This document shows, piece by piece, positions 55,991 through 64,000 of a stretch of DNA of 64,000 bases (positions within the stretch are counted from its first letter, which is position 1; the number at the start of each line of letters is the position of its first letter). The DNA is from Kurthia senegalensis. GTDB taxonomy: Bacteria; Bacillota; Bacilli; Bacillales_A; Planococcaceae. Both the position numbers and the translations under genes were made by a program. The notes under the pieces were generated by a model, which made no database searches, had not been told where the DNA came from, and saw only the letters and a list, made by a program, of their open reading frames with translations. The stretch is from positions 44,499 to 108,498 of the forward strand of contig NZ_HE611068.1 in the NCBI RefSeq assembly GCF_000285595.1, given 5' to 3'.

Positions 55991-57514
55991 CTAGTCAAAG
56001 ATCGGCAAGAAATGAATTAATTCATCCACGTATTTCGTTAATGTTTTTGTCGTAATACCATAATATTCGGCAATGGATTTTTTTGTTACTTTTTCTCTTG
56101 ATGCAAAGAAAATATATTCTGCCGCAGCCGCAAGTGCTTTCGGATTTTTGAAAGGATAGTTGACGCGCAACCCTTTTTCTAACAACAAAATCCACAATTG
56201 CATAATGAACGTATCTTCTACAGTCAACGGTTCATGCTGCTCAAATAATAACTCCATTACTTCCATCCCTTTAAAGAAAGTCGCAAGTTCAGCATCATCT
56301 GAAAAATCTTGATTCATTGCGTACGCAAGCATTAATTTCTCAACCGTTCCGTACGTATCCATATCGATTATTTCTGGATTCGAAAGCAACTCTTTTTTGT
56401 ATCCTGATTTACCCATTAAAAATAAACCGAGTACACGTTCTTCCATTAATTCATGCTGTAATTTTCCAATTAAAAATTTGCGATTGTTCACGACCTCATC
56501 TTCTTCAAAAGAAGCGACTAATTGTGACCACGGCTCCAAACCTTCTTTCGAAGGATCAATCGCTAGTAAAGTCGACCAAACAGCACGTGCCTCGTCTTCT
56601 TTCCCAGAAAAGTAAGCCGAGTGCGACAACCAAAAGTAAAAGCCTGGGTCTCCTATATAACCACGAGACTTCAAGCTACGCAACCATTTATACGCTTGAT
56701 TGTATTCCCCAATTAAAGCGAGCGTTGCCCCTAATTTATAACGATGTTCTGTAAAGTACGGTTGGATTTTAATGAGTGCCTCTTTTAAAGAATTCACTTC
56801 GTCATCATCTTGTTCGTAATACGAAATCACAGCTAAATTACACAACGCATGCACATTTCCATAATTGCCGATTAACACTTCATGTAAAAGTGCGCGCGCT
56901 TGTTCAATTTCACCTTTATAAAAATAAGCTAACGCTAAATTGTTATATGCCGACCAGAAATCTGGATATTCCGAGATAACATTTTCTAATAATTCAATTG
57001 CCGAGCTAAACTCGCCTACTTCCATGAGATGTTTCGCTCGCTCCTGCTCCATATTTTTCTCAGCAGAACCTTGAATATCTTCTAACGGTGAATCTTCCAA
57101 AACCTTCGTTAGCACATCGATCATATCGAGTGCTTCCTCTCTATATTCCCCACTATAATCAATTTCTAAATAGTGGTTTGCATAGCGGATTGCATCTTCT
57201 GCAAGTCCTAAGTTTGCACAGCTTTCCGCTAACAACAACGTCGTTTCAGGATCATTCGGCTCTACATCGTCCGCACGTTTTAACAAATCGAGTGCTTCTG
57301 AAAAAAGTTCTTCTTCTAATTTCAAAAAGCCAAGTTGTACGAGGGATGTCGCATCTTTAGGATCCAGCTCAATGGCACGATTCAAATATTTTTTTGCTTG
57401 GTCAAAACGATTTGAATCTAATGCTTTCATCGCTTTTTCATAAAACATTTCCGCCGTTGGCATAAAAGAGATGACATTGTTGTTTACTTTTTCAGTCGTA
57501 AATTTTTCGTCCAA
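55991..57514 (-). CDS. yvcD: TPR-repeat protein YvcD-like
   Basis: Cytoplasmic tetratricopeptide protein of ~507 aa. At least four TPR units can be read in the first half (MFYEKAMKALDSNRFDQAKKYLNRAIELDPKD, LGFLKLEEELFSEALDLLKRADDVEPND, AKHLMEVGEFSSAIELLENVISEYPDF, NNLALAYFYKGEIEQARALL). The last third is helical and less repetitive, ending ELIHFLPIFD. I place the start at TTG 57514 because CGGAGG lies 8 bp ahead; an upstream in-frame extension of 34 residues has no site. Function unknown; a scaffold role is usual for TPR proteins. Confidence 0.87.
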   Translation of the reverse strand: MDEKFTTEKVNNNVISFMPTAEMFYEKAMKALDSNRFDQAKKYLNRAIELDPKDATSLVQLGFLKLEEELFSEALDLLKRADDVEPNDPETTLLLAESCANLGLAEDAIRYANHYLEIDYSGEYREEALDMIDVLTKVLEDSPLEDIQGSAEKNMEQERAKHLMEVGEFSSAIELLENVISEYPDFWSAYNNLALAYFYKGEIEQARALLHEVLIGNYGNVHALCNLAVISYYEQDDDEVNSLKEALIKIQPYFTEHRYKLGATLALIGEYNQAYKWLRSLKSRGYIGDPGFYFWLSHSAYFSGKEDEARAVWSTLLAIDPSKEGLEPWSQLVASFEEDEVVNNRKFLIGKLQHELMEERVLGLFLMGKSGYKKELLSNPEIIDMDTYGTVEKLMLAYAMNQDFSDDAELATFFKGMEVMELLFEQHEPLTVEDTFIMQLWILLLEKGLRVNYPFKNPKALAAAAEYIFFASREKVTKKSIAEYYGITTKTLTKYVDELIHFLPIFD

Positions 57515-57672
57515 CAAATATTCCTCCGAATACAAAAAGTTTTCACTCCAACTTTTTGTGATAATACGTTTCATTATAGCATAGTTTCCCTCGCAAACTA
57601 GATGCTTTCCAGTCACTCATATCCGCTATATGAAACGACCCTTTTTCTTTTTCGCGCACAAGCCGACCAAAA

Positions 57673-57703
57673 GAAAAGACACTTCGCCCGCGCGGAAGTG
57701 TCT
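57673..57703 (-). terminator. Terminator of the histidine operon
   Basis: Minus strand AGACACTTCCGCG and CGAAGTGTCTTTTCTTTT form the stem with a U-rich tail. It lies 20 bp after hisI(E). Confidence 0.85.
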
Positions 57704-57721
57704 CTCCTACTTTTTGTACTA

Positions 57722-58336
57722 TTAATGCTTGTCGTGACGTTGTTCTAAAACACCTAGCACATCGTACAAACTCATATTTTGTTCTCGTAATAAGACGAGT
57801 ACGTGGTAAAGTAAATCTGCCACTTCCCACTTCAGTTCTTCAGCGTCACGATTTTTCGCCGCAATAACGGATTCCGTCGCTTCTTCGCCGACTTTCTTAC
57901 AAATTTTATCGATGCCTTCATTGAATAAATACGTCGTATACGCACCTTCTGGCATTTCAATAGCACGTGTTTCAATGATTTTTTGAAGCTTCTCTAAAAT
58001 GTCTAATGATCCGATTGTCGAAGGCTTTTCTTGAATGACATGGTGGAAGCACGTCTCTGCACCTGTATGACAAGCCGGTCCATTCGGCAACACTTCCACG
58101 ACGAGCGCATCATCGTCGCAGTCACTACGTATAGCAACTACTTTTTGTGTATGGCCACTCGTCGCGCCTTTATGCCACAGTTCTTGACGCGAGCGAGAAT
58201 AAAACCACGTTTCACCTGTTTCGAGCGTTTTATTGTAAGACGTTTCATTCATATACGCGACTGTCAATACTTCCTTCGTTTGTGCATGTTGTACAACGAC
58301 AGGAATCAGCCCTTTTTCATCAAATGTTAAAGTCAT
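57722..58336 (-). CDS. hisIE: Bifunctional phosphoribosyl-AMP cyclohydrolase / phosphoribosyl-ATP pyrophosphatase
   Basis: Carries steps 2 and 3 of histidine synthesis in one 204-aa protein. The N-terminal HisI half has the Zn-linked motifs [32 protein letters not shown] and [12 protein letters not shown]. The HisE half has the MazG-type helix region [16 protein letters not shown] and [13 protein letters not shown]. Overlaps hisF by 4 bp (ATGA). Last gene of the his operon. Confidence 0.96.
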   Translation of the reverse strand: MTLTFDEKGLIPVVVQHAQTKEVLTVAYMNETSYNKTLETGETWFYSRSRQELWHKGATSGHTQKVVAIRSDCDDDALVVEVLPNGPACHTGAETCFHHVIQEKPSTIGSLDILEKLQKIIETRAIEMPEGAYTTYLFNEGIDKICKKVGEEATESVIAAKNRDAEELKWEVADLLYHVLVLLREQNMSLYDVLGVLEQRHDKH

Positions 58337-59091
58337 CGCACAGGAACTCCTTTTTCTTTTAAAAATTGTTTCACTTCTGCAACAGACGTTTCTTTGTAGT
58401 GAAAAATAGACGCTGCAAGTGCCGCATCAGCATTCGTTTCCACGAGTACATCATAAAAGTGTTGCGCATTTCCTGCACCGCCACTTGCGATAATCGGTAC
58501 GTTCACCGCTTCTCGAATTGCCGCTAACAATTTTTGATCGAATCCTCGTTTTTCACCGTCTTGGTCCATACTCGTCACGAGTAGTTCGCCTGCACCTAAT
58601 GCGACCGCTTCTTTCGCCCAATTGACAGCCGATTTAGGGAATTTTTCACGACCACCGTGCGTATAAATCATCCACGTTCCATCTTCATCGCTCCACTTCG
58701 CATCGATTGCGACAACGATGCATTGCGCACCGAAATAGTTCGAGCCTTGTTCAATAAGCTGTGGATTTTGAAGTGCTGCCGAGTTCACGCTCACTTTATC
58801 CGCGCCAGCACGTAGCATGCGCTTCATATCTTCTAGCGTACGAATACCGCCACCGACTGTAAATGGAATCGACAACGTAGAAGCTGTTTCACGAACGACC
58901 TCTTCCATCGTCGCACGTCCTTCATGCGTCGCGGAAATGTCTAAAAAGACGAGTTCATCTGCCCCTTGTTCGTTGTAAAACTTCGCTAACTCTACCGGGT
59001 CTCCGGCATCGCGTAACGATACGAATTGGACGCCTTTTACGACACGTCCTTCTTTAACGTCTAGACATGGAATAATACGTTTCGTTAGCAT
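58333..59091 (-). CDS. hisF: Imidazole glycerol phosphate synthase cyclase subunit
   Basis: Barrel subunit that uses ammonia from HisH to make imidazole glycerol phosphate and AICAR. The 252-aa product starts [20 protein letters not shown], with the catalytic Asp near position 11 and the other catalytic Asp in [13 protein letters not shown]. Phosphate loops [10 protein letters not shown] and [11 protein letters not shown] are intact. Its start overlaps the stop of hisA. Confidence 0.97.
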   Translation of the reverse strand: MLTKRIIPCLDVKEGRVVKGVQFVSLRDAGDPVELAKFYNEQGADELVFLDISATHEGRATMEEVVRETASTLSIPFTVGGGIRTLEDMKRMLRAGADKVSVNSAALQNPQLIEQGSNYFGAQCIVVAIDAKWSDEDGTWMIYTHGGREKFPKSAVNWAKEAVALGAGELLVTSMDQDGEKRGFDQKLLAAIREAVNVPIIASGGAGNAQHFYDVLVETNADAALAASIFHYKETSVAEVKQFLKEKGVPVR

Positions 59092-59828
59092 TATTTTGCC
59101 TCCTTCAGTGCCTCTTCTAGCGTGAAGCGACCTGTGTATAACGCCTTACCGATAATGACCCCACCGATTGTTGATTGCGCACTCGCTCGTTTCACCGCTT
59201 GAATATCTTCTAAACTACTCATGCCACCACTCACGATAATTTCTGCACCCGTCGCAGCCGCAAGTTGTTCATTTGCGGCAATGTTCGGACCTTGTAACGT
59301 CCCATCCGTTGCGATGTCTGTAAAGATGAAGTATTTAGCGCCACGGTCTGCAAAGTATTTCCCTACATCTGTCGCTTTTTGATCTGACGTTTCAAGCCAA
59401 CCGTGCGTCGCAACCATGCCATCTTTCGCATCGAGACCGATGACAATGCGTTCTGCCCCAAATTTCTCAATAAACGAAGCGACCAATTCTCGCTCACGAA
59501 TTGCTAGTGAGCCGATAATAACGCGATCAACGCCATTTTCTAAATAAAAGCGCACGTCTTCTTCTGTACGAATACCGCCACCGATTTGCACTTTCACTGG
59601 CAGTTCTTTTGCGACGCGAATTACATCTGCGGCATGAACACGTTCTCCGTCTTTTGCACCGTCTAAATCGACCATATGTACGAATGTTGCACCGGCATCG
59701 CTAAACGTTTTAGCCATCTCAAAAGGTGACTCTGCATACACGGTTTCTTGTGCGTAATCCCCTTTATAAAGACGAACACATTTTCCTCCGCGCATGTCGA
59801 TTGCTGGATAAATTTGAATCGCTGTCAT
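59091..59828 (-). CDS. hisA: ProFAR isomerase HisA
   Basis: Amadori isomerase, 245 aa, giving the substrate for HisF-HisH. The start [20 protein letters not shown] carries the catalytic Asp, and the second Asp is in [14 protein letters not shown]. Phosphate loops [11 protein letters not shown] and [13 protein letters not shown] are present. It overlaps hisH by 4 bp and hisF by 1 bp. Confidence 0.97.
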   Translation of the reverse strand: MTAIQIYPAIDMRGGKCVRLYKGDYAQETVYAESPFEMAKTFSDAGATFVHMVDLDGAKDGERVHAADVIRVAKELPVKVQIGGGIRTEEDVRFYLENGVDRVIIGSLAIRERELVASFIEKFGAERIVIGLDAKDGMVATHGWLETSDQKATDVGKYFADRGAKYFIFTDIATDGTLQGPNIAANEQLAAATGAEIIVSGGMSSLEDIQAVKRASAQSTIGGVIIGKALYTGRFTLEEALKEAK

Positions 59829-60475
59829 GAGTTACTCGCTCCTTTTTGAATACTTTCTAACCAAGCCGTTAACAAACTAACACCACACGCCCCTGATTTT
59901 TCAGGGTGAAATTGCATCCCTGTAATAGACCCTTTTTGCACGATTCCCGGTACGATTTCATCCCCGTAATCTGCGTACGCAACGAGGTCGTCTGCTGCTA
60001 ATTGTGTGCCGTAAAATGAATGGACGAAATATACGTAATCATCCGTTAAATGCACGTTACGAAGCCACGTCGGATTGCGTTTGAATTGAAGATTGTTCCA
60101 TCCCATATGTGGAACACGGTACGCACTCCCCGAATGGTCAACGCCGCTAAATTCAGCAATTTTCCCTGAGAAAATACCGAGTCCTTTCGTCGAACCTTTT
60201 TCGATACTTTCTTCGAATAAGAGCTGCATGCCTAAGCAAATGCCTAAAAGCGGTTTACTTTGCGTCACTACGTCATCAAACAATTCCATTAAGCCCGTTT
60301 CTTTCAATCGGGTCATCGCATCCGGGAACGCACCGACTCCTGGCAAAATAAGTCCATCAGTCGCAAGTAACTCCTCTTTATTTTGAGAAATGACGACTTC
60401 CGCTCCTAATCTTTTCACCGCTTGTTCGACGCTAAAAAGATTGCCCATGCCGTAATCGATTATGCCAATTTTCAT
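59825..60475 (-). CDS. hisH: Imidazole glycerol phosphate synthase glutaminase subunit
   Basis: Class I glutamine amidotransferase that supplies ammonia to HisF. The 216-aa product shows LPGVGAFPDAM, the nucleophile Cys in LGICLGMQLLFEES and the His-Glu pair in GMQFHPEKSG. GGAGGAACGAAT precedes the ATG. Upstream neighbour hisB ends 11 bp before. Confidence 0.97.
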   Translation of the reverse strand: MKIGIIDYGMGNLFSVEQAVKRLGAEVVISQNKEELLATDGLILPGVGAFPDAMTRLKETGLMELFDDVVTQSKPLLGICLGMQLLFEESIEKGSTKGLGIFSGKIAEFSGVDHSGSAYRVPHMGWNNLQFKRNPTWLRNVHLTDDYVYFVHSFYGTQLAADDLVAYADYGDEIVPGIVQKGSITGMQFHPEKSGACGVSLLTAWLESIQKGASNS

Positions 60476-60486
60476 ATTCGTTCCTC

Positions 60487-61077
60487 CTATCCTAAGACGC
60501 CTTTCGTTGAAGGGACACCTTTCACACGTGGATCAATTTGAACCGCTTCGTCTAATGCGCGAGCCATCGCTTTGAAAATCGCTTCGATAATATGATGTGT
60601 ATTGTGGCCGTAAGGAACGACGACGTGTAAGTTAATGCGTGCTTCTAACGCAAACTTCCATAAAAATTCATGTACGAGTTCCGTATCAAACGTACCGACT
60701 TTCGCCTGTGGTAATTCTGCTCGGAATTCTAAATGTGGACGGTCTGAACAGTCGATGAACACTTCCGCAAGCGCATCATCCATCGGAACGAAAGCGTGTC
60801 CGTAACGGCGAATCCCTTTTTTGTCGCCAAGTGCTTTACGTACAACTTGTCCTAACACGATCCCTAAATCTTCTGTCGTATGATGGTCGTCGATGTCCGT
60901 ATCACCGTTTGCAGTAATAACGCCATCAAATAAACCGTGTTTAATAAATAAGTCGAGCATATGGTTCATAAATGGAACGCCTGTGTCGACCGTTGATTGA
61001 CCTTCACCGTCTAAGTTTAATGAAATATTAATTTGTGTTTCGTTCGTTTGACGTGCAATTTTTGCAGAACGTGTCAT
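60487..61077 (-). CDS. hisB: Imidazoleglycerol-phosphate dehydratase
   Basis: Mn-dependent dehydratase, 196 aa, the monofunctional type without the phosphatase domain. The two HHxxE motifs are [10 protein letters not shown] and [13 protein letters not shown]; other family segments are [15 protein letters not shown] and [17 protein letters not shown]. The start overlaps the hisD stop (ATGA). Histidinol-phosphatase is not seen in this operon. Confidence 0.97.
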   Translation of the reverse strand: MTRSAKIARQTNETQINISLNLDGEGQSTVDTGVPFMNHMLDLFIKHGLFDGVITANGDTDIDDHHTTEDLGIVLGQVVRKALGDKKGIRRYGHAFVPMDDALAEVFIDCSDRPHLEFRAELPQAKVGTFDTELVHEFLWKFALEARINLHVVVPYGHNTHHIIEAIFKAMARALDEAVQIDPRVKGVPSTKGVLG

Positions 61078-62360
61078 GATGTTGCATCCTCCTTTTTCCA
61101 GCCGCGTGATTCAACCGCGCGTGCGTGTCCTTCAAGTCCTTCAAGTCGTGCGAGTCGTGCAATTTTCGGTGCATTTTGTTGCCATGTTTGTTCCGAATAA
61201 TAGACGACGCTCGTTCGTTTAATAAAATCATCTACATTTAATCCTGATGCGAAACGTGCCGTAGAGTTCGTCGGAAGTACGTGGTTTGTACCGGCGAAAT
61301 AGTCGCCTACTGGTTCTGAACTGTAGCGTCCTAAGAAAATCGCACCGGCATTTTTCACGCTTTCCATAACGATTTCTGGATTTTTCGTAACGATTTCTAA
61401 ATGTTCTGGTGCTAGTTGGTTAATAGCTTCAACGACTTCCATCATGGAATCCCCTACGTAAATCGCACCGTAATTTTCAATCGCTTGGCGTGCAATCGCC
61501 TCACGTGGTAATTGTTGCAACTGTGCTTCTACTTGCTCACATACAGCTTGTGCTAACGCATCACTCGTAGTGACAAGAATTGCACATGCCATCGGGTCAT
61601 GCTCTGCTTGAGAAAGTAAGTCAGCTGCCACTTCATCCGCATGTGCCGTTTCATCTGCAATGACCGCTATTTCACTCGGACCGGCAATCATATCGATTGC
61701 GACTTCACCGAACACTTCTCGTTTCGCCAGTGCGACGAAAATATTGCCCGGACCTGTAATTTTGTCTACCCCTTGAATCGTTTCTGTTCCGTAGGCAAGT
61801 GCCGCAATCGCTTGTGCCCCACCCATTTTGTAAATTTCCTTCACACCTAAAATTGATGCAGCCGTCAACACAGCCGCTGGAAGTTTCCCATCTCGGTCAC
61901 TCGGCGTCGCGATGACGATGCGTTCTACACCTGCTACTTGTGCAGGAATCACATTCATCAATACAGAGGAAGGATACGCTGCCGAACCACCTGGCACGTA
62001 TAAACCAACGGAAGCAATCGGTGTAATTCGTTGTGCTAACCATGAACCATCCGCAAGTGGCAATTCGTAGCCTTCACGCTTTTGTTGCTCGTGATAATAA
62101 CGAATATTCGCAGCAGCTTCTGTTAAATCCGCTACGATTTGTTCATCCATCGATGCAACGGCTTCTTGCATTTCCGCTTCTGTCACGCGTAAATCGTCTA
62201 ATGCTACACCGTCCCATTTCAAGCTATACGCTTTTACCGCTTCATCACCGTTTGCTTTCACATCCGCGAGTACGTCGCGAACCGTTTTTAATTGTTGTTC
62301 ATTCCCGCCTTCTAATTGACGTTTCAATGATAAGTCTCCTGTTAAACGTTGAATGTTCAT
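61074..62360 (-). CDS. hisD: Histidinol dehydrogenase
   Basis: Zn/NAD enzyme for the last two oxidations to histidine, 428 aa. The signature is [44 protein letters not shown] and YAPEHLE-like [10 protein letters not shown] are present, with the Zn His in [10 protein letters not shown]. The ATG at 62360 follows AGAAGGCTAAAAG. It is 3 bp after hisG, and its own last bases overlap hisB. Confidence 0.97.
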   Translation of the reverse strand: MNIQRLTGDLSLKRQLEGGNEQQLKTVRDVLADVKANGDEAVKAYSLKWDGVALDDLRVTEAEMQEAVASMDEQIVADLTEAAANIRYYHEQQKREGYELPLADGSWLAQRITPIASVGLYVPGGSAAYPSSVLMNVIPAQVAGVERIVIATPSDRDGKLPAAVLTAASILGVKEIYKMGGAQAIAALAYGTETIQGVDKITGPGNIFVALAKREVFGEVAIDMIAGPSEIAVIADETAHADEVAADLLSQAEHDPMACAILVTTSDALAQAVCEQVEAQLQQLPREAIARQAIENYGAIYVGDSMMEVVEAINQLAPEHLEIVTKNPEIVMESVKNAGAIFLGRYSSEPVGDYFAGTNHVLPTNSTARFASGLNVDDFIKRTSVVYYSEQTWQQNAPKIARLARLEGLEGHARAVESRGWKKEDATS

Positions 62361-62363
62361 CTT

Positions 62364-62999
62364 TTAGCCTTCTCTCACACATTTTTTCAGACGTTTCACT
62401 AAATCTTGAATTCGGTCATTTTTCATACGATAGCTCGCTTGGTTTGCGATTAAACGAGAAGAAACATCTACGACAAATTCATATTCAACGAGACCGTTCT
62501 CTTTCAACGTTTGTCCTGTCGAAACGATGTCGACAATGCGGTCTGCTAAACCGATCATCGGCGCTAATTCAATTGAACCGTTTAAGCCGATAATTTCTAC
62601 TTGTTCCCCTTTTTCTCGATAATATTCTGACGCAATATTCGGATATTTCGTCGCGATTCGGGGCGCAATTTCGTTCAGTTGTGTATTCGGTAATCCTGCA
62701 GAAGCAACGTGGCATTTTGAAATATTCAAATCTAATAATTCATGTACGCTACGACGTTCTTCTAATAACACATCTTTCCCCGCAATTCCGATATCGGCTA
62801 CGCCATGTTCTACGTACGTCGGTACGTCCATCGGTTTCGCCAAAATGAAACGAATATTTTCTTCTGGAATTTCAATCATTAATTTACGTGACATTTCAAC
62901 ATCTTCAGGTAAGTTAAAACCTGCTTCGATTAACATGTCATACGCTTCTTCAAAAATACGACCTTTCGGCATCGCAATCGTTAATGGTGTATTACTCAT
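62364..62999 (-). CDS. hisG: ATP phosphoribosyltransferase, short form HisG
   Basis: First enzyme of histidine synthesis. The 211-aa length shows the short form without the C-terminal regulatory domain, which needs HisZ as partner; hisZ is directly upstream. Visible motifs are [33 protein letters not shown] and the PRPP loop [14 protein letters not shown]. Overlaps hisZ by 4 bp (ATGA). Feedback inhibition by His occurs through HisZ in this type. Confidence 0.97.
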   Translation of the reverse strand: MSNTPLTIAMPKGRIFEEAYDMLIEAGFNLPEDVEMSRKLMIEIPEENIRFILAKPMDVPTYVEHGVADIGIAGKDVLLEERRSVHELLDLNISKCHVASAGLPNTQLNEIAPRIATKYPNIASEYYREKGEQVEIIGLNGSIELAPMIGLADRIVDIVSTGQTLKENGLVEYEFVVDVSSRLIANQASYRMKNDRIQDLVKRLKKCVREG

Positions 63000-64000
63000 T
63001 GTACGTTTCCTCCTTGACCGATGCGCACGACCGCACTAAATTGTTGCTCAAACTTCGCTAAATCATCTAATCCTTCAATTGCTTGAAGCGTCGTCGGCTT
63101 GCCTTCTTTACGAAGCGCTGCTGCTTTTTCGAGTGCTTCTTTTAATTGTGTCGAGACGAATAATACGAGAACGTCTTCTTTTACTTCTTCTCGTTTCGGC
63201 ATGACTTCTAATAAGTAATCCATACGTAAGCCGAAGCCAATCGCTCCGACATCTTTTCCGAAGTCTTTTAATAATCCGTCGTAGCGTCCACCATTTCCAA
63301 GCGAGAAGCCGCTTCCTGATGCGAACACTTCAAACAGCATTCCTGTGTAATAATTCATATGACTCGCTAATGTGAAGTCGAAGTCGATATATTTTGCAAC
63401 GTCTGCGATTTCTAACACCGAAGCGAGCTGTTCCATATACAATAACGCTTGTTTCTCCGATAAGTACTTAGAAATTTGACGAATACTTTTTAATTCCGTC
63501 GCTTCGCTAATAAAGTTCAACAACGTCTCTTCTTCTTCGCGAGGTAAACGGAACTGAGCGACTGCTTCTTCAAAGCCGACGATATTTTTTTGAACGAGTA
63601 GTTGATGCAGTTGTTGGAATTGCTCTTCTGTGCGCACATTTTTACGAAGAATCGCATCTAAAATACCCGCATTTCCTATCGTCAATTTAAAGTCTTCTAC
63701 ACCTAATTCTTTTAATAAATCAATCGCTGTTAAAACGACTTCCGCATCGGCATATACAGATTCATCGCCGATAATTTCAATGCCCATTTGATCGAACTCT
63801 GCTGGGCGACCACCTTCTAATTCTTGAGAGCGAAATACGTTCGCAAAGTACGCAAGACGCAGTGGAATTTTTTCTTTTAATAGTTTCGATGAAGCGACAC
63901 GCGCAATCGGTGTCGTCATATCCGGACGCATCACTAATGTATTCCCTTGCGTATCGACTAATTTAAATAATGATGATTCGACAATTGCAGAAGCTCTGCC
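62996..64000 (-). CDS. hisZ: ATP phosphoribosyltransferase regulatory subunit HisZ (5' end outside window)
   Basis: HisRS-like protein without tRNA charging that activates and regulates the short HisG. The frame stays open to the window edge (first residues visible [20 protein letters not shown]), so the gene begins beyond 64000. Class II motifs are [34 protein letters not shown] and [11 protein letters not shown]. The internal GTG-ATG near 63934 is not the start. First or near-first gene of the his operon. Confidence 0.95.
   Translation of the reverse strand, partial: GRASAIVESSLFKLVDTQGNTLVMRPDMTTPIARVASSKLLKEKIPLRLAYFANVFRSQELEGGRPAEFDQMGIEIIGDESVYADAEVVLTAIDLLKELGVEDFKLTIGNAGILDAILRKNVRTEEQFQQLHQLLVQKNIVGFEEAVAQFRLPREEEETLLNFISEATELKSIRQISKYLSEKQALLYMEQLASVLEIADVAKYIDFDFTLASHMNYYTGMLFEVFASGSGFSLGNGGRYDGLLKDFGKDVGAIGFGLRMDYLLEVMPKREEVKEDVLVLFVSTQLKEALEKAAALRKEGKPTTLQAIEGLDDLAKFEQQFSAVVRIGQGGNVQ

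Noticed and set aside
57543-57830. 95-codon minus-strand frame over the hisIE end and terminator
   Set aside because: Overlaps hisIE and its terminator in another frame; Arg-rich shadow.
57704-64000. T-box or His leader in the histidine operon
   Set aside because: The promoter region lies outside the window; nothing inside resembles a T-box.

Overview
The window reads as a chromosomal segment of a low-GC Gram-positive bacterium of the order Bacillales. Evidence is the gene order metNIQ-yusE-yusF-gcvH-yusI-fadE-fadA-fadN, ssrA-smpB-rnr-est-secG, eno-gpmI-tpiA-pgk-gapA-cggR, tRNA-Arg(CCG)-clpP, crh-whiA-yvcK-rapZ-yvcI-trxB-yvcD and hisZGDBHAF-IE, all of which follow the Bacillus subtilis layout. 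The Asp23/AmaP cluster, the fad cluster and the LPXTG surface protein suggest a Planococcaceae/Caryophanaceae member (for example near Kurthia), but genus is inference. Most genes run on the minus strand and GC is low, about 40 % by eye.

Layout. 1-4.6 kb: methionine ABC importer behind a SAM-I (S-box) riboswitch, then yusE, yusF, gcvH and a frameshifted yusI. 4.9-10.4 kb: fatty-acid beta-oxidation operon fadN-fadA-fadE with a consensus FadR operator. 10.6-13.4 kb: thioredoxin-like protein, C39-like protein, 5'-3' exonuclease, OsmC protein, membrane protein. 13.5-14.9 kb: amaP-DUF2273-asp23 envelope cluster with a possible SigB promoter. 15.4-16.05 kb: decayed insertion element with a 97-bp palindrome. 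16.1-21.5 kb: a 53-aa gene, an alkaline phosphatase behind a Pho box but split by a -1 frameshift at an A_AAA_AAG heptamer, a lipoprotein, dus and a fused dihydroxyacetone kinase. 21.5-23.3 kb: ECF sigma/anti-sigma unit. 23.5-24.4 kb: a solitary AbaSI/PvuRts1I-like modification-dependent restriction endonuclease. 26.2-32.3 kb: small ORFs, tmRNA, a secreted protein, and the smpB-rnr-est-secG unit. 32.4-39.7 kb: SDR remnant and the CggR-controlled glycolytic operon, in which gapA carries a 1-nt frameshift. 39.9-43.8 kb: glutaredoxin-like protein, MFS/TetR pair, tRNA-Arg and CtsR-controlled clpP. 44.6-50.6 kb: a 2013-aa sortase-anchored adhesin. 51-57.5 kb: crh-whiA-yvcK-rapZ-nudix, trxB and a TPR protein. 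57.7-64 kb: complete histidine operon except the 5' end of hisZ, which runs off the window.

Functionally the window is mostly core metabolism and housekeeping with recognisable regulators: SAM riboswitch, FadR, PhoP, CggR, CtsR. The accessory parts are the restriction enzyme, the adhesin, the MFS/TetR pair and the decayed element. Three genes (yusI, alkaline phosphatase, gapA) are each broken by one base in an A/T homopolymer. Because gapA is central to glycolysis, sequencing or assembly error is a serious alternative to real mutation. No CRISPR array, prophage or obviously new multigene system was found. The best candidates for novelty are the restriction enzyme, the Cys-paired adhesin repeats, the alkaline phosphatase slippery site and a 31-bp AT-rich motif shared by two envelope-gene intergenic regions.
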